Positions 7,943 to 13,658 of a stretch of DNA of 13,658 bases are shown here, piece after piece. Position 1 is the stretch's first letter; each line of letters starts with the position of its first letter. The stretch comes from an uncultured Eubacteriales bacterium (lineage in GTDB: Bacteria; Bacillota; Clostridia; Christensenellales; CAG-917): NCBI GenBank assembly GCA_900551145.1, contig URUQ01000021.1, forward strand, positions 1 through 13,658, given 5' to 3'. The notes under the pieces are model-generated. The model was not told where the DNA came from. It saw only the letters and a list, made by a program, of their open reading frames with translations, and did no database searches. The position numbers and the translations under genes are program-made.

Positions 7943-8035
7943 ATGAATAAGATTATTTGCATCAATCCGCCCAGATTTATAAAAGCGATTTTGAGACTTT
8001 TCTCAAAAAAAAAGAACTCGGACAAGAAAGAATAA
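7943..8035 (+). CDS. spoVM: Stage V sporulation protein M (SpoVM), 30-residue amphipathic peptide
   Basis: A 30-codon gene with an excellent Shine-Dalgarno, AGGAG at 7931-7935, seven bases before the ATG at 7943. The peptide starts MNKIICINPPRFIKAILRLF and ends in a Lys-rich tail. It aligns with the 26-residue B. subtilis SpoVM with one extra residue: P10-R11-F12-I13-x-x-I16-L17-R18 matches P9-K-F-L-x-x-I-V-R. SpoVM is an amphipathic helix that senses the convex outer forespore membrane and, with SpoIVA, anchors the spore coat. The locus agrees: in B. subtilis spoVM lies just before reverse-strand rpmB. A run of nine A (8005-8013) encodes the start of the Lys tail, after the helix. The frame is open further upstream, but a longer form would cross the terminator and ignore the ribosome binding site. 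Its presence implies an endospore former. Confidence 0.85.
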   Translation: MNKIICINPPRFIKAILRLFSKKKNSDKKE

Positions 8036-8090
8036 CCGTATAAAATCGCATTGCATAAATAACGAAAATAGCAATAATTATTCTTTGAAT

Positions 8091-8118
8091 ATCGTTGCTA
8101 TCGCAATCGATTCTTTTT
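8091..8118 (+). terminator. Probable spoVM terminator
   Basis: ATCGTTGC (8091-8098) can pair with GCAA-CGAT (8103-8106, 8108-8111) with one bulged T and a TATC loop, followed by TCTTTTT. The stem is imperfect but has the shape of an intrinsic terminator. It sits 56 nt past the spoVM stop, facing the rpmB terminator. Confidence 0.5.
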
Positions 8119-8154
8119 GTGCAAAGGGGAATAGGGAAAAGAAAAAATTACAAC

Positions 8155-8180
8155 AAAAAAATGCCTTCCTTTCGGAAGGC
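8155..8180 (-). terminator. Rho-independent terminator of rpmB (minus strand)
   Basis: On the minus strand GCCTTCC-GAAA-GGAAGGC forms a perfect 7-bp stem (8163-8180) with a GAAA tetraloop, followed by ATTTTTTT. It lies 31 nt after the rpmB stop. The plus strand has no T-run after the stem, so it acts mainly for rpmB. Confidence 0.85.
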
Positions 8181-8210
8181 TAACTTTGATTGCTACGTAT
8201 TTAGAGACAA

Positions 8211-8402
8211 TTACGCTCTGTCAACTTTGCCTGAACGAAGACAATGAGTGCAAACATATACGTCTTCAACACCGCCGGTCGGAGTGTTGACTTTGACTTT
8301 TTGGACGTTGGGAGCCCAACTGCGTCTTGTCTTTCTGTTGCTGTGGCTGACTGCGTTTCCGCTCATTCTGCCTTTTCCGCATACACTACAAACTCTGGAC
8401 AT
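8211..8402 (-). CDS. rpmB: 50S ribosomal protein L28 (zinc-ribbon form)
   Basis: 63 residues on the minus strand. L28 is a small protein of the large ribosomal subunit. The sequence opens MSRVCSVCGKGRMSGN and carries SNRKTRRSWAPN, both highly characteristic. Two CxxC pairs, C5/C8 and C51/C54, mark the zinc-binding (C+) form. Many bacteria carry a zinc-free paralogue for use under zinc shortage; none is seen here. The start at 8402 is fixed by AGGAGGT on the minus strand (8409-8415), seven bases upstream; a 23-residue longer frame from 8471 has no such support and would run into the promoter. It is the only reverse-strand gene here, with its own promoter and terminator, as in Bacillus. Confidence 0.97.
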   Translation of the reverse strand: MSRVCSVCGKGRMSGNAVSHSNRKTRRSWAPNVQKVKVNTPTGGVEDVYVCTHCLRSGKVDRA

Positions 8403-8431
8403 AACTGTACCTCCTAATTTGAACGATTGAT

Positions 8432-8460
8432 ATTGTATCAAATACGTTTGGATTTTGCAA
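8432..8460 (-). promoter_or_regulatory. Sigma-A promoter of rpmB (minus strand)
   Basis: Read on the minus strand, TTGCAA (8455-8460) and TACAAT (8432-8437) are exactly 17 nt apart, 4/6 and 5/6 matches to the consensus. It lies about 30 nt before the rpmB start, leaving a short leader with the AGGAGGT site. Confidence 0.7.
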
Positions 8461-8487
8461 CCGATTTGCACAAAATTTACGTTTTAG

Positions 8488-8516
8488 TTGCAAAAAATCT
8501 TTATTTATAGTAGTAT
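8488..8516 (+). promoter_or_regulatory. Candidate promoter of the asp23-fakA-recG unit
   Basis: TTGCAA (8488-8493) and TAGTAT (8511-8516) are 17 nt apart, 18 nt before the asp23 start. The -35 hexamer is identical to that of the divergent rpmB promoter, 27 nt away. It is a moderate match, but a promoter is required because the upstream gene is on the other strand. Confidence 0.5.
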
Positions 8517-8534
8517 TTATAAAAAGGTTAGGAT

Positions 8535-8885
8535 ATGTCACTTACAACTTCAAACAAATTTGGCAAGATTTCCATCAGCGAAGAGGCTATGCAGACCGTT
8601 GCAAGCCATACCGCTCAGGACTGTTATGGCGTGGTAGATTTGGTATCACGTCGTTTTAGCGATAACATCGGCCAACTTTGGGGCAAATCGCAACTCGGCA
8701 AAGGCGCTATGGTTCAAACCGTCGATAACCTTATTTACGTCGAGTTGTTTGTCGTTTTGAAGGTGGGGGTAAATATCGAAGCAGTAAAAAAGTCCCTAGC
8801 GGATGCAGTCAAGTTCTCACTTGAAACGTTTACGGGTATGCGCGTTAAACGCGTTCACGTCAACGTCGTGGGTATCCGCGTGTAA
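8535..8885 (+). CDS. Asp23/Gls24 (DUF322) family envelope-associated protein, YloU-like
   Basis: 116 residues with no signal peptide or membrane segment. The pattern GKISISEEAMQTVASHTAQDCYGVVDLV followed by VELFVVLKVGVNIEAV and a terminal VKRVHVNVVGIRV matches the small Asp23/Gls24 proteins. Members are cytoplasmic and membrane-associated or linked to envelope stress; the exact job of this YloU-type copy is not known. It is nearly always next to fakA (yloV), as here (14 nt apart), which suggests a link to membrane lipid supply. A weak Shine-Dalgarno AAAAAGG lies at 8521-8527. Family assignment is confident, function is not. Confidence 0.9.
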   Translation: MSLTTSNKFGKISISEEAMQTVASHTAQDCYGVVDLVSRRFSDNIGQLWGKSQLGKGAMVQTVDNLIYVELFVVLKVGVNIEAVKKSLADAVKFSLETFTGMRVKRVHVNVVGIRV

Positions 8886-8899
8886 GGTTATACGATAAA

Positions 8900-10552
8900 A
8901 TGAATAGGATTGACGGATTAAAATTCAAAGAGATGCTGGCAGGCGGTGTCAAAGCTCTTGAAATGAACAGGACCATCGTTGACGAACTAAACGTATTTCC
9001 CGTTCCCGACGGAGATACGGGCACGAATATGTCCTTGACGCTTGCATCGGCTATGCGTGAGGCAAACGCTTGCGGGTCTTTACTCATCGACGAAATCGCA
9101 ATGGCGTTTTCAAAAGGCGCACTGAGAGGCGCAAGAGGCAACTCCGGCGTTATATCTTCGCAAATTTTCAGAGGCTTCGCAGTCGCGCTGGAAGGTAAGG
9201 CGGATTTGACGCCCAAGACTTTTGCAGAGTGCCTCAAAAAGGGCACTGAAATCGCATATAGCGCGGTCACTAAACCCAAGGAAGGCACTATTCTTACAGT
9301 TGTGAGAGTTATGGCGGAAGAAGCAGTTGCTGCAAGCAGAGGCAAGAAGGTGGAGTTTGAAGCTTTCCTCAAACGCGTTATCGACGCGGGTGAAGATATC
9401 CTCCGAAAGACGCCCGATATGTTGCCCGTCCTCAAAAAAGCAGGTGTCGTCGACGCCGGCGGTAGAGGTCTCGTGACTGTGTTTGACGGTATGTATCGCA
9501 CGCTTGTCGGGGAGGAACTTGTCCTAATAAGCGGTGGCAAGGTCGAAGAAAATGACTTTGCAGAGATTAAAACCGTTGGAGAAGTCGATCCTCTTGAAAA
9601 CGACTACGAGCATATCACCTTCCAATATTGCACTGAATTCTTCATTACACACCTCAAAAACGAGGTTACCGACGCTGCAATCGACAAATATCGCGATTAT
9701 CTCACAACGATAGGCGATTGCGTGCTCGTCATCGGTGACACCGACCTCGTAAAAACACACGTCCACACCAATCACCCCGACAGAGCACTCAAAGCGGCTC
9801 TCAACCTCGGTGAACTCGACGGCGTGAAAATCGAGAATATGCTCGAACAAAACCGCAAAATCCACGCCAACGACAAGCCCGAAGAGGAAGTGGAACTCAA
9901 AGATTACGCTATGGTATCCATTTGCTCTGGTGACGGTATGGCAAATATTTTTAAAGATTTGATGGTGGATATCATCGTCGAGGGCGGACAAACGATGAAC
10001 CCGAGCGTTGACGATATTCTCAAAGCAGTCAATGAGGCTAATGCGAAAAACGTGTTTATCTTGCCTAACAACTCCAATATAATTCTTGCCGCAAACCAAG
10101 CAAAAGAGCTTGCAAGGGCGCAAGTTTTCGTTATTCCGACCACCAATATGCCACAAGGCATCTCCGCATCGCTGATGTTTGACGCCGATAGCACGCCAGA
10201 AGAGAATTACGATAATATGTGCGAGGCAATCAAGAGCATTGAGTGCGCAGAAATCACCCACGCAGTACGTTCTACGAGAATGAACCGTTTCTCTGTCAAA
10301 GAAGGCGACATCATCGGCATCTGCGACAAAAAGTTGGTTGCAAAAGGCTCGGACGTCGAACAAACGACGCTCGACACCATCGAAAAACTTGCAAAAGGCA
10401 AAGATATGTTATCGGTCTACTTCGGTCAAGACGTGACGCAAGAAGAGGCAGACTCGCTTATGCAAAAAGTTGCCGATAAGTTCGATTGGCTGGAAACCGC
10501 GTGTTATAGAGGCGGTCAACCGCATTATTATTACATACTTTCGGCTGAATGA
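8900..10552 (+). CDS. fakA: Fatty acid kinase subunit FakA (DhaL-domain protein, YloV)
   Basis: 550 residues. FakA is the ATP-binding subunit that phosphorylates fatty acids held by a FakB (DegV-family) partner, feeding acyl-phosphate to phospholipid synthesis. The N-terminal DhaL kinase domain (about 1-200) has NVFPVPDGDTGTNMS with nucleotide/Mg ligands D37 and D39, and ALRGARGNSGVI. The middle domain has C244 (YCTEF) and H287/H289 (THVHTNHPD), matching the zinc site described for FakA. The C-terminal domain (about 335-550) has SGDGM, ILPNNSNI and TTNMPQG. No fakB is in the window. AAGGT at 8884-8888 is the likely ribosome binding site. recG starts two nt after the stop. Free dihydroxyacetone kinase is excluded by the length and the C-terminal domain. 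Confidence 0.93.
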   Translation: MNRIDGLKFKEMLAGGVKALEMNRTIVDELNVFPVPDGDTGTNMSLTLASAMREANACGSLLIDEIAMAFSKGALRGARGNSGVISSQIFRGFAVALEGKADLTPKTFAECLKKGTEIAYSAVTKPKEGTILTVVRVMAEEAVAASRGKKVEFEAFLKRVIDAGEDILRKTPDMLPVLKKAGVVDAGGRGLVTVFDGMYRTLVGEELVLISGGKVEENDFAEIKTVGEVDPLENDYEHITFQYCTEFFITHLKNEVTDAAIDKYRDYLTTIGDCVLVIGDTDLVKTHVHTNHPDRALKAALNLGELDGVKIENMLEQNRKIHANDKPEEEVELKDYAMVSICSGDGMANIFKDLMVDIIVEGGQTMNPSVDDILKAVNEANAKNVFILPNNSNIILAANQAKELARAQVFVIPTTNMPQGISASLMFDADSTPEENYDNMCEAIKSIECAEITHAVRSTRMNRFSVKEGDIIGICDKKLVAKGSDVEQTTLDTIEKLAKGKDMLSVYFGQDVTQEEADSLMQKVADKFDWLETACYRGGQPHYYYILSAE

Positions 10553-10553
10553 T

Positions 10554-12581
10554 ATGTTGCAACTCAAAGATATAAAAGGCGTCGGTGACGCAACGGTGAA
10601 AAAACTTCACGACCTTGGCATCAACAGTGTGTTCGAGGTCTTTTCATTTTTGCCGAGAAAATATATCGACTTGCAAAAGCCCGTAAGAGTTTTCGATGCT
10701 CCGCAAAATCAACTCTGTTTACTAGAGGGTAGAGTAGAAAAGATAGGGGATGTATCACCGAGGGGCAAACGCTCCTTTTCCGTCACGTTCAGCGACAACC
10801 TTTCTAATAACAAAACATATTTCAAAGCGACGTTTTTCAACATGCCGTTTTTGCATGACGGATTTCAAGTGGGACAAAATTATAGAATGCTCACGAGGTT
10901 GACTTCCGACAGGGGTGCGCTAGGCGTCGTAAATCCGTCGCTTGAAAAGATAGAGAAGATCTCCAAACTCGAAGGCATTTACACCGTATATCCACTCAAA
11001 AACGTAATGGGGCAGAACGCCTATAAGAATATAGTTTATTCTGCGCTCGACACCCTTCAAAACGTAAAGTACGAGGGAAGTCTTGCCAAAATCAACAGAG
11101 ATATGGCAACTTGTTTCGAGCTTGTCCACCGACCTCATAACCTCGATATTGCCGAAAGAGCAGTGAAATCGCTTGCGTCGCTTGATATTGCTATAGTGCT
11201 CTCGATTTATAGAAAACTGCGCAAAAACGGCAAAAAAGAGAGAAAAGTATTTTATAATTTAGATGATTTTAGAATAGTTGACTATATTTCCGCACTAAAA
11301 TTTGTTCCAACTCCCTCGCAAGTTCAAGCGTTTGATGATATATTGAACGACATCGAATCTTCGCATACGATGTCGAGAATAATAAGCGGTGACGTCGGGA
11401 GCGGTAAGACTGCGGTTGCGTTTTTTGCAATGTACCTTGCATCCGCTTGCGGTAAACAATGCGCGCTTATGGCACCGACGGAAATTCTTGCAAAACAACA
11501 TGCAGAGAAATTTGCGCCTATCGCACAAAGACTCGGAATAAAATACGCGCTTCTTACGAGTTCCACGACTTCGGCGCAAAGAAAAGTTATTCTTGACGGG
11601 CTAAAAAGCGGTGAAATATCTTGTATAATAGGCACCAACGCACTCGTTAGCGACGATGTGATATATCGCAATCTTACGCTTGCGATTATCGATGAACAAC
11701 ATCGTTTCGGCGTAAACGTGAGAGGAAAACTCGAAAAAAAAGGCGCGTGCGACGTTTTAAGCATGACGGCAACGCCAATTCCTCGTTCTATGGCGCTGAC
11801 TTTTTACGACGATATCGCAATATCTCGTATCGAAAAGCGCGAAGACGCCAAAACCAATGTCATCACAACGGTTTCAAACGATCTCGATATGCTTCTATCT
11901 CGCATATGCAACGCGTTAGATACCGGAAAACAAGCGTTTATCGTGTGTCCGTCAATCGTTGACGCCGAAGGGAACGATTTGACGTCGATAGAGAGTTTTG
12001 TGCGTGATTATAAAACGATTATAGATAAATATGCGACGTCGGTTATTCACGGAAAACTGTCCAACGAAGAAAAAGAAAGCGCGATGAACGATTTTTCAAA
12101 CGGAAAAACTCAACTTTTGGTTGCTACAACGGTTATCGAAGTGGGCATAGACACAAAAGCAACCGAGATATTGGTAGTCAATGCCGATCGTTTCGGGCTT
12201 GCGTCGCTACATCAATTGCGCGGACGTGTCGGAAGAGACGGATCGGAAGCACATTGCTATCTACATTCCTCGTCGCAAAGCGAAAAATCGGTGGATAGAC
12301 TGGATATTCTTTGCAAGAGCAATGACGGACAATATCTCGCCGAGGCGGATTTTGCCATGCGCGGAGCGGGTGATTTTATCGGTACAAGACAAAGCGGTCG
12401 TTCGACTACGCCCATTTTTGCCTTGCAAATGAACGGAGAAGTGCTCAAAAACGCCAAATCGTATGCCGAAGAGAACTTGTCAAATCTTCCTCTTTGTGAC
12501 TTACTTGCGCTTACAAGAAGAAGTAAAGCACGAGTTGACGCTTTCCTAAAAGAACTTGACGAAGTGACACTCAACAGTTGA
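10554..12581 (+). CDS. recG: ATP-dependent DNA helicase RecG
   Basis: 675 residues, typical of RecG, a monomeric double-stranded DNA translocase that remodels stalled forks and branched intermediates. The N-terminal wedge/OB region covers about 1-240 (helix-hairpin-like KDIKGVGDATVKKLHDLGI at the start). Walker A is GDVGSGKT at 279-286, Walker B DEQH at 380-383, then ATPIPRS (~405) and QLRGRVGRDG (~555). The C-terminal FAMRGAGDFIGTRQSG (~600-615) is the RecG translocation motif. The ATG at 10554 starts MLQLKDIKG as the family does. The frame is open 84 nt further upstream, but those residues would overlap fakA and are not RecG-like. No good Shine-Dalgarno; coupling to fakA is likely. No clear terminator follows. 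Confidence 0.96.
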   Translation: MLQLKDIKGVGDATVKKLHDLGINSVFEVFSFLPRKYIDLQKPVRVFDAPQNQLCLLEGRVEKIGDVSPRGKRSFSVTFSDNLSNNKTYFKATFFNMPFLHDGFQVGQNYRMLTRLTSDRGALGVVNPSLEKIEKISKLEGIYTVYPLKNVMGQNAYKNIVYSALDTLQNVKYEGSLAKINRDMATCFELVHRPHNLDIAERAVKSLASLDIAIVLSIYRKLRKNGKKERKVFYNLDDFRIVDYISALKFVPTPSQVQAFDDILNDIESSHTMSRIISGDVGSGKTAVAFFAMYLASACGKQCALMAPTEILAKQHAEKFAPIAQRLGIKYALLTSSTTSAQRKVILDGLKSGEISCIIGTNALVSDDVIYRNLTLAIIDEQHRFGVNVRGKLEKKGACDVLSMTATPIPRSMALTFYDDIAISRIEKREDAKTNVITTVSNDLDMLLSRICNALDTGKQAFIVCPSIVDAEGNDLTSIESFVRDYKTIIDKYATSVIHGKLSNEEKESAMNDFSNGKTQLLVATTVIEVGIDTKATEILVVNADRFGLASLHQLRGRVGRDGSEAHCYLHSSSQSEKSVDRLDILCKSNDGQYLAEADFAMRGAGDFIGTRQSGRSTTPIFALQMNGEVLKNAKSYAEENLSNLPLCDLLALTRRSKARVDAFLKELDEVTLNS

Positions 12582-12639
12582 TTTTTTGCGATTTGTGCCT
12601 CACGCGTGGTTGATATTATATAGTATTTTGCAATGCTAT

Positions 12640-12667
12640 TTGACATTTTCACAAGAATATGTATAAT
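12640..12667 (+). promoter_or_regulatory. Consensus sigma-A promoter of the OLE RNA
   Basis: TTGACA (12640-12645) and TATAAT (12662-12667) are both perfect consensus hexamers, 16 nt apart, and the -10 is preceded by TG one base early. Transcription would begin near 12674-12676, exactly where the closing helix of the RNA begins. It is by far the strongest promoter in the window and implies abundant RNA. Confidence 0.88.
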
Positions 12668-12675
12668 ATAATTAA

Positions 12676-13252
12676 ATGGTGGTGCAGTATTCTAGTCAGA
12701 TTCCACCGACTCGGAGGCGGGGGTAAAATATCGCCGAAGGGCATATCGATGAAGTTTCTGGTGACGGCTTCTTTTGCCCAAATTGGGGCTGTTGCTGGGA
12801 GTTAAGGTTTTTGGGCGGCTTGCAACGGCATGCAAACCCCGTACCAATTTCCGTGGAGACCCAACTCGGTGGGCAATGTAAAAACTGCCTACTGACTGGG
12901 GTGAAACCTGATATGCGGTGTGAAAATGCTGTGTACAGTGTAGCCTGCTTTGAGTGACGTATAGGGATTAGGGAACCACGCCTTTTCGTATGGCCAATAC
13001 GCGACGGTGATTGCCCAATGAAATATACGCTGCAAAAAAAGATAAGGGCGGGCGGAATCTGTCAAGGAAATCTTCTAGACTGTTCTTTGAGGCAATCTGG
13101 GGATTATAGTGTGCTCTAAGTGGCGATTCGGTTTCTTCTTGAAGACGATGCGTCGAGTAATAGGAAACTTCTCGGACGGTGACGACGAGTTTCGGCGCAG
13201 GGAAATCCTACCGAACCTATGGCGCAAGGTTTACCCAAATTGTCACCACCAT
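12676..13252 (+). ncRNA. ole: OLE RNA (ornate, large, extremophilic RNA), about 577 nt
   Basis: A 700-nt stretch without a gene holds a non-coding, highly structured transcript. Its ends pair perfectly: ATGGTGGTG (12676-12684) with CACCACCAT (13244-13252). Inside, CCACCGA (12703-12709) pairs with TCGGTGG (12866-12872), enclosing GGGCA/TGCCC (12739-12743, 12775-12779) with GAAG/CTTC inside it, and AAATTGG/CCAATTT (12780-12786, 12844-12850). The 3' half has CGTAT/ATACG (12987-13001), GTTTC/GAAAC (13131-13135, 13164-13168) around GACG-ATG-CGTC (13144-13154), and TTCGG/CCGAA (13191-13195, 13211-13215). OLE RNAs are ~600-nt Firmicute RNAs that form a membrane ribonucleoprotein with OapA; B. halodurans mutants are sensitive to ethanol, cold and Mg. 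The size, host phylum, strong promoter and following membrane-protein gene all fit. RNase P, tmRNA and SRP RNA are excluded by size and missing signatures. The OLE name rests on recall of the family, not a model search. Confidence 0.78.
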
Positions 13253-13279
13253 CCAAAGCAATAAATTTTGAGGTATTTA

Positions 13280-13610
13280 GTGGATAATCTCAATCAAAAA
13301 GAAGCAGACGCTTCCAATATATCGTTGCCATCGAAAGAGCAGTCTTCCGATGGTATTTCTTTTTCGCAAAATAACCAAAACGGCTCGGTAGATACTCAAA
13401 ATGCCGTGACTATTGACAAAATTTCAACTGACGTTGCAACCGCGCGTCAACAAAAAAACGAACATCCCGACAAGAAGAAAAAGAACAAGAAAAAGCGCAA
13501 TCTCTGGTGGATAAAAGCGATTGTGATTTCTCTCGTTTTGTCTGCGTTTTTCTCATATATAAGCAACCTTGTCGAGAACGCCGACCAAATTGTCGTAGTC
13601 ATCGTACTGC
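13280..13610 (+). CDS. oapA: OapA-like OLE-associated membrane protein, 3'-truncated by contig end
   Basis: Starts at GTG 13280 with GAGG (13270-13273) six bases upstream; an in-frame TAA at 13262 rules out a much longer N-terminus. 110 genuine codons are present before adapter sequence begins at 13611. Residues 1-65 are hydrophilic, rich in Gln, Asn and Ser and probably disordered. A strongly basic patch follows (HPDKKKKNKKKR, about 63-74), then a membrane segment IKAIVISLVLSAFFSYI (~78-94), a short acidic linker SNLVENAD, and the start of another hydrophobic stretch IVVVIVL. OapA is a small multi-span membrane protein encoded directly after OLE RNA. The position, basic patch and membrane segments fit; the disordered N-terminal extension is longer than I expect for OapA. 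A generic CNNM/CorC-type membrane protein is the main alternative. No terminator separates it from the RNA, so it is probably co-transcribed. Confidence 0.6.
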
Positions 13611-13658
13611 CTGTCTCTTATACACATCTCCGAGCCCACGAGACGGACTCCTATCTCG
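13611..13658. other. Nextera transposase adapter and i7 index (sequencing artefact)
   Basis: 13611-13629 is the 19-base Tn5 mosaic end CTGTCTCTTATACACATCT, and 13630-13644 (CCGAGCCCACGAGAC) completes the Illumina Nextera read-2 adapter. 13645-13652 (GGACTCCT) matches a standard Nextera i7 index, and 13653-13658 (ATCTCG) begins the P7 flow-cell sequence. Translation in the oapA frame gives the well-known contaminant peptide SYTHLRAHET. These bases should be trimmed and are not part of the genome. Confidence 0.98.

Noticed and set aside
10470..10553. Longer N-terminus for recG
   Set aside because: The extra 28 residues are fakA read in another frame and do not resemble RecG.
12582..12639. Terminator or small gene after recG
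   Set aside because: The 58 nt before the OLE promoter contain a CACGCGTG palindrome but no stem followed by a T-run and no frame with a ribosome binding site.
12676..13252. RNase P RNA, tmRNA, SRP RNA, group II intron or ROOL RNA as the identity of the structured region
   Set aside because: RNase P, tmRNA and SRP RNA are shorter and their signature segments are absent. No intron-type domain V or reverse transcriptase is present. ROOL is similar in size, but is usually near tRNAs or phage genes, not before a membrane-protein gene. OLE remains the best fit, pending a model search.
13611..13658. C-terminal peptide ending SYTHLRAHETDSYL as real protein
   Set aside because: It is the translation of the Nextera adapter and index.
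1..13658. CRISPR arrays, insertion sequences, prophage genes or tRNAs
   Set aside because: I saw no regularly spaced repeats, transposase or integrase frames, or tRNA cloverleaf sequences on either strand.

Overview
The window is 13.6 kb of housekeeping chromosome from a low-to-mid GC Firmicute (Bacillota), most likely an uncultured spore-forming gut or rumen clostridium. The gene order coaBC-priA-def-fmt-rsmB-rlmN-rsgA-rpe-spoVM-rpmB(reverse)-asp23-fakA-recG is the classic Bacillus/Clostridium block. A recognisable SpoVM micro-gene points to an endospore former. Genus cannot be set from the sequence.

Layout: positions 1-6123 are one tightly coupled plus-strand operon. It holds the C-terminal end of coaBC, then priA, def, fmt, rsmB and rlmN, with 1-4 nt start/stop overlaps at four of the five junctions. 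It joins replication restart, N-terminal formyl-methionine handling (def, fmt) and rRNA modification (rsmB, rlmN). After a 115-nt gap with an inverted repeat come rsgA and rpe. The prpC/prkC phosphatase-kinase pair usually found between rlmN and rsgA is absent, as is thiN after rpe. Rpe ends before a terminator at 7857-7882, followed by a 30-codon spoVM with its own ribosome binding site. rpmB lies on the minus strand and converges on spoVM between two terminators. It diverges from asp23, which is followed by fakA and recG.

The most interesting part is 12640-13610. A perfect-consensus sigma-A promoter (TTGACA-16-TATAAT) drives a non-coding region of about 577 nt whose ends pair through a 9-bp helix and which contains many internal helices. 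I read it as an OLE (ornate, large, extremophilic) RNA. It is followed, with no visible terminator, by a GTG-started membrane-protein gene in the position of oapA, whose product anchors OLE RNA to the membrane. In place of the fapR-plsX genes that follow recG in Bacillus, this genome seems to carry an OLE ribonucleoprotein locus.

The last 48 bases (13611-13658) are not biological. They are a Nextera transposase adapter plus an i7 index, so the oapA-like gene is cut at codon 110 and the final residues of its open frame are artefact.
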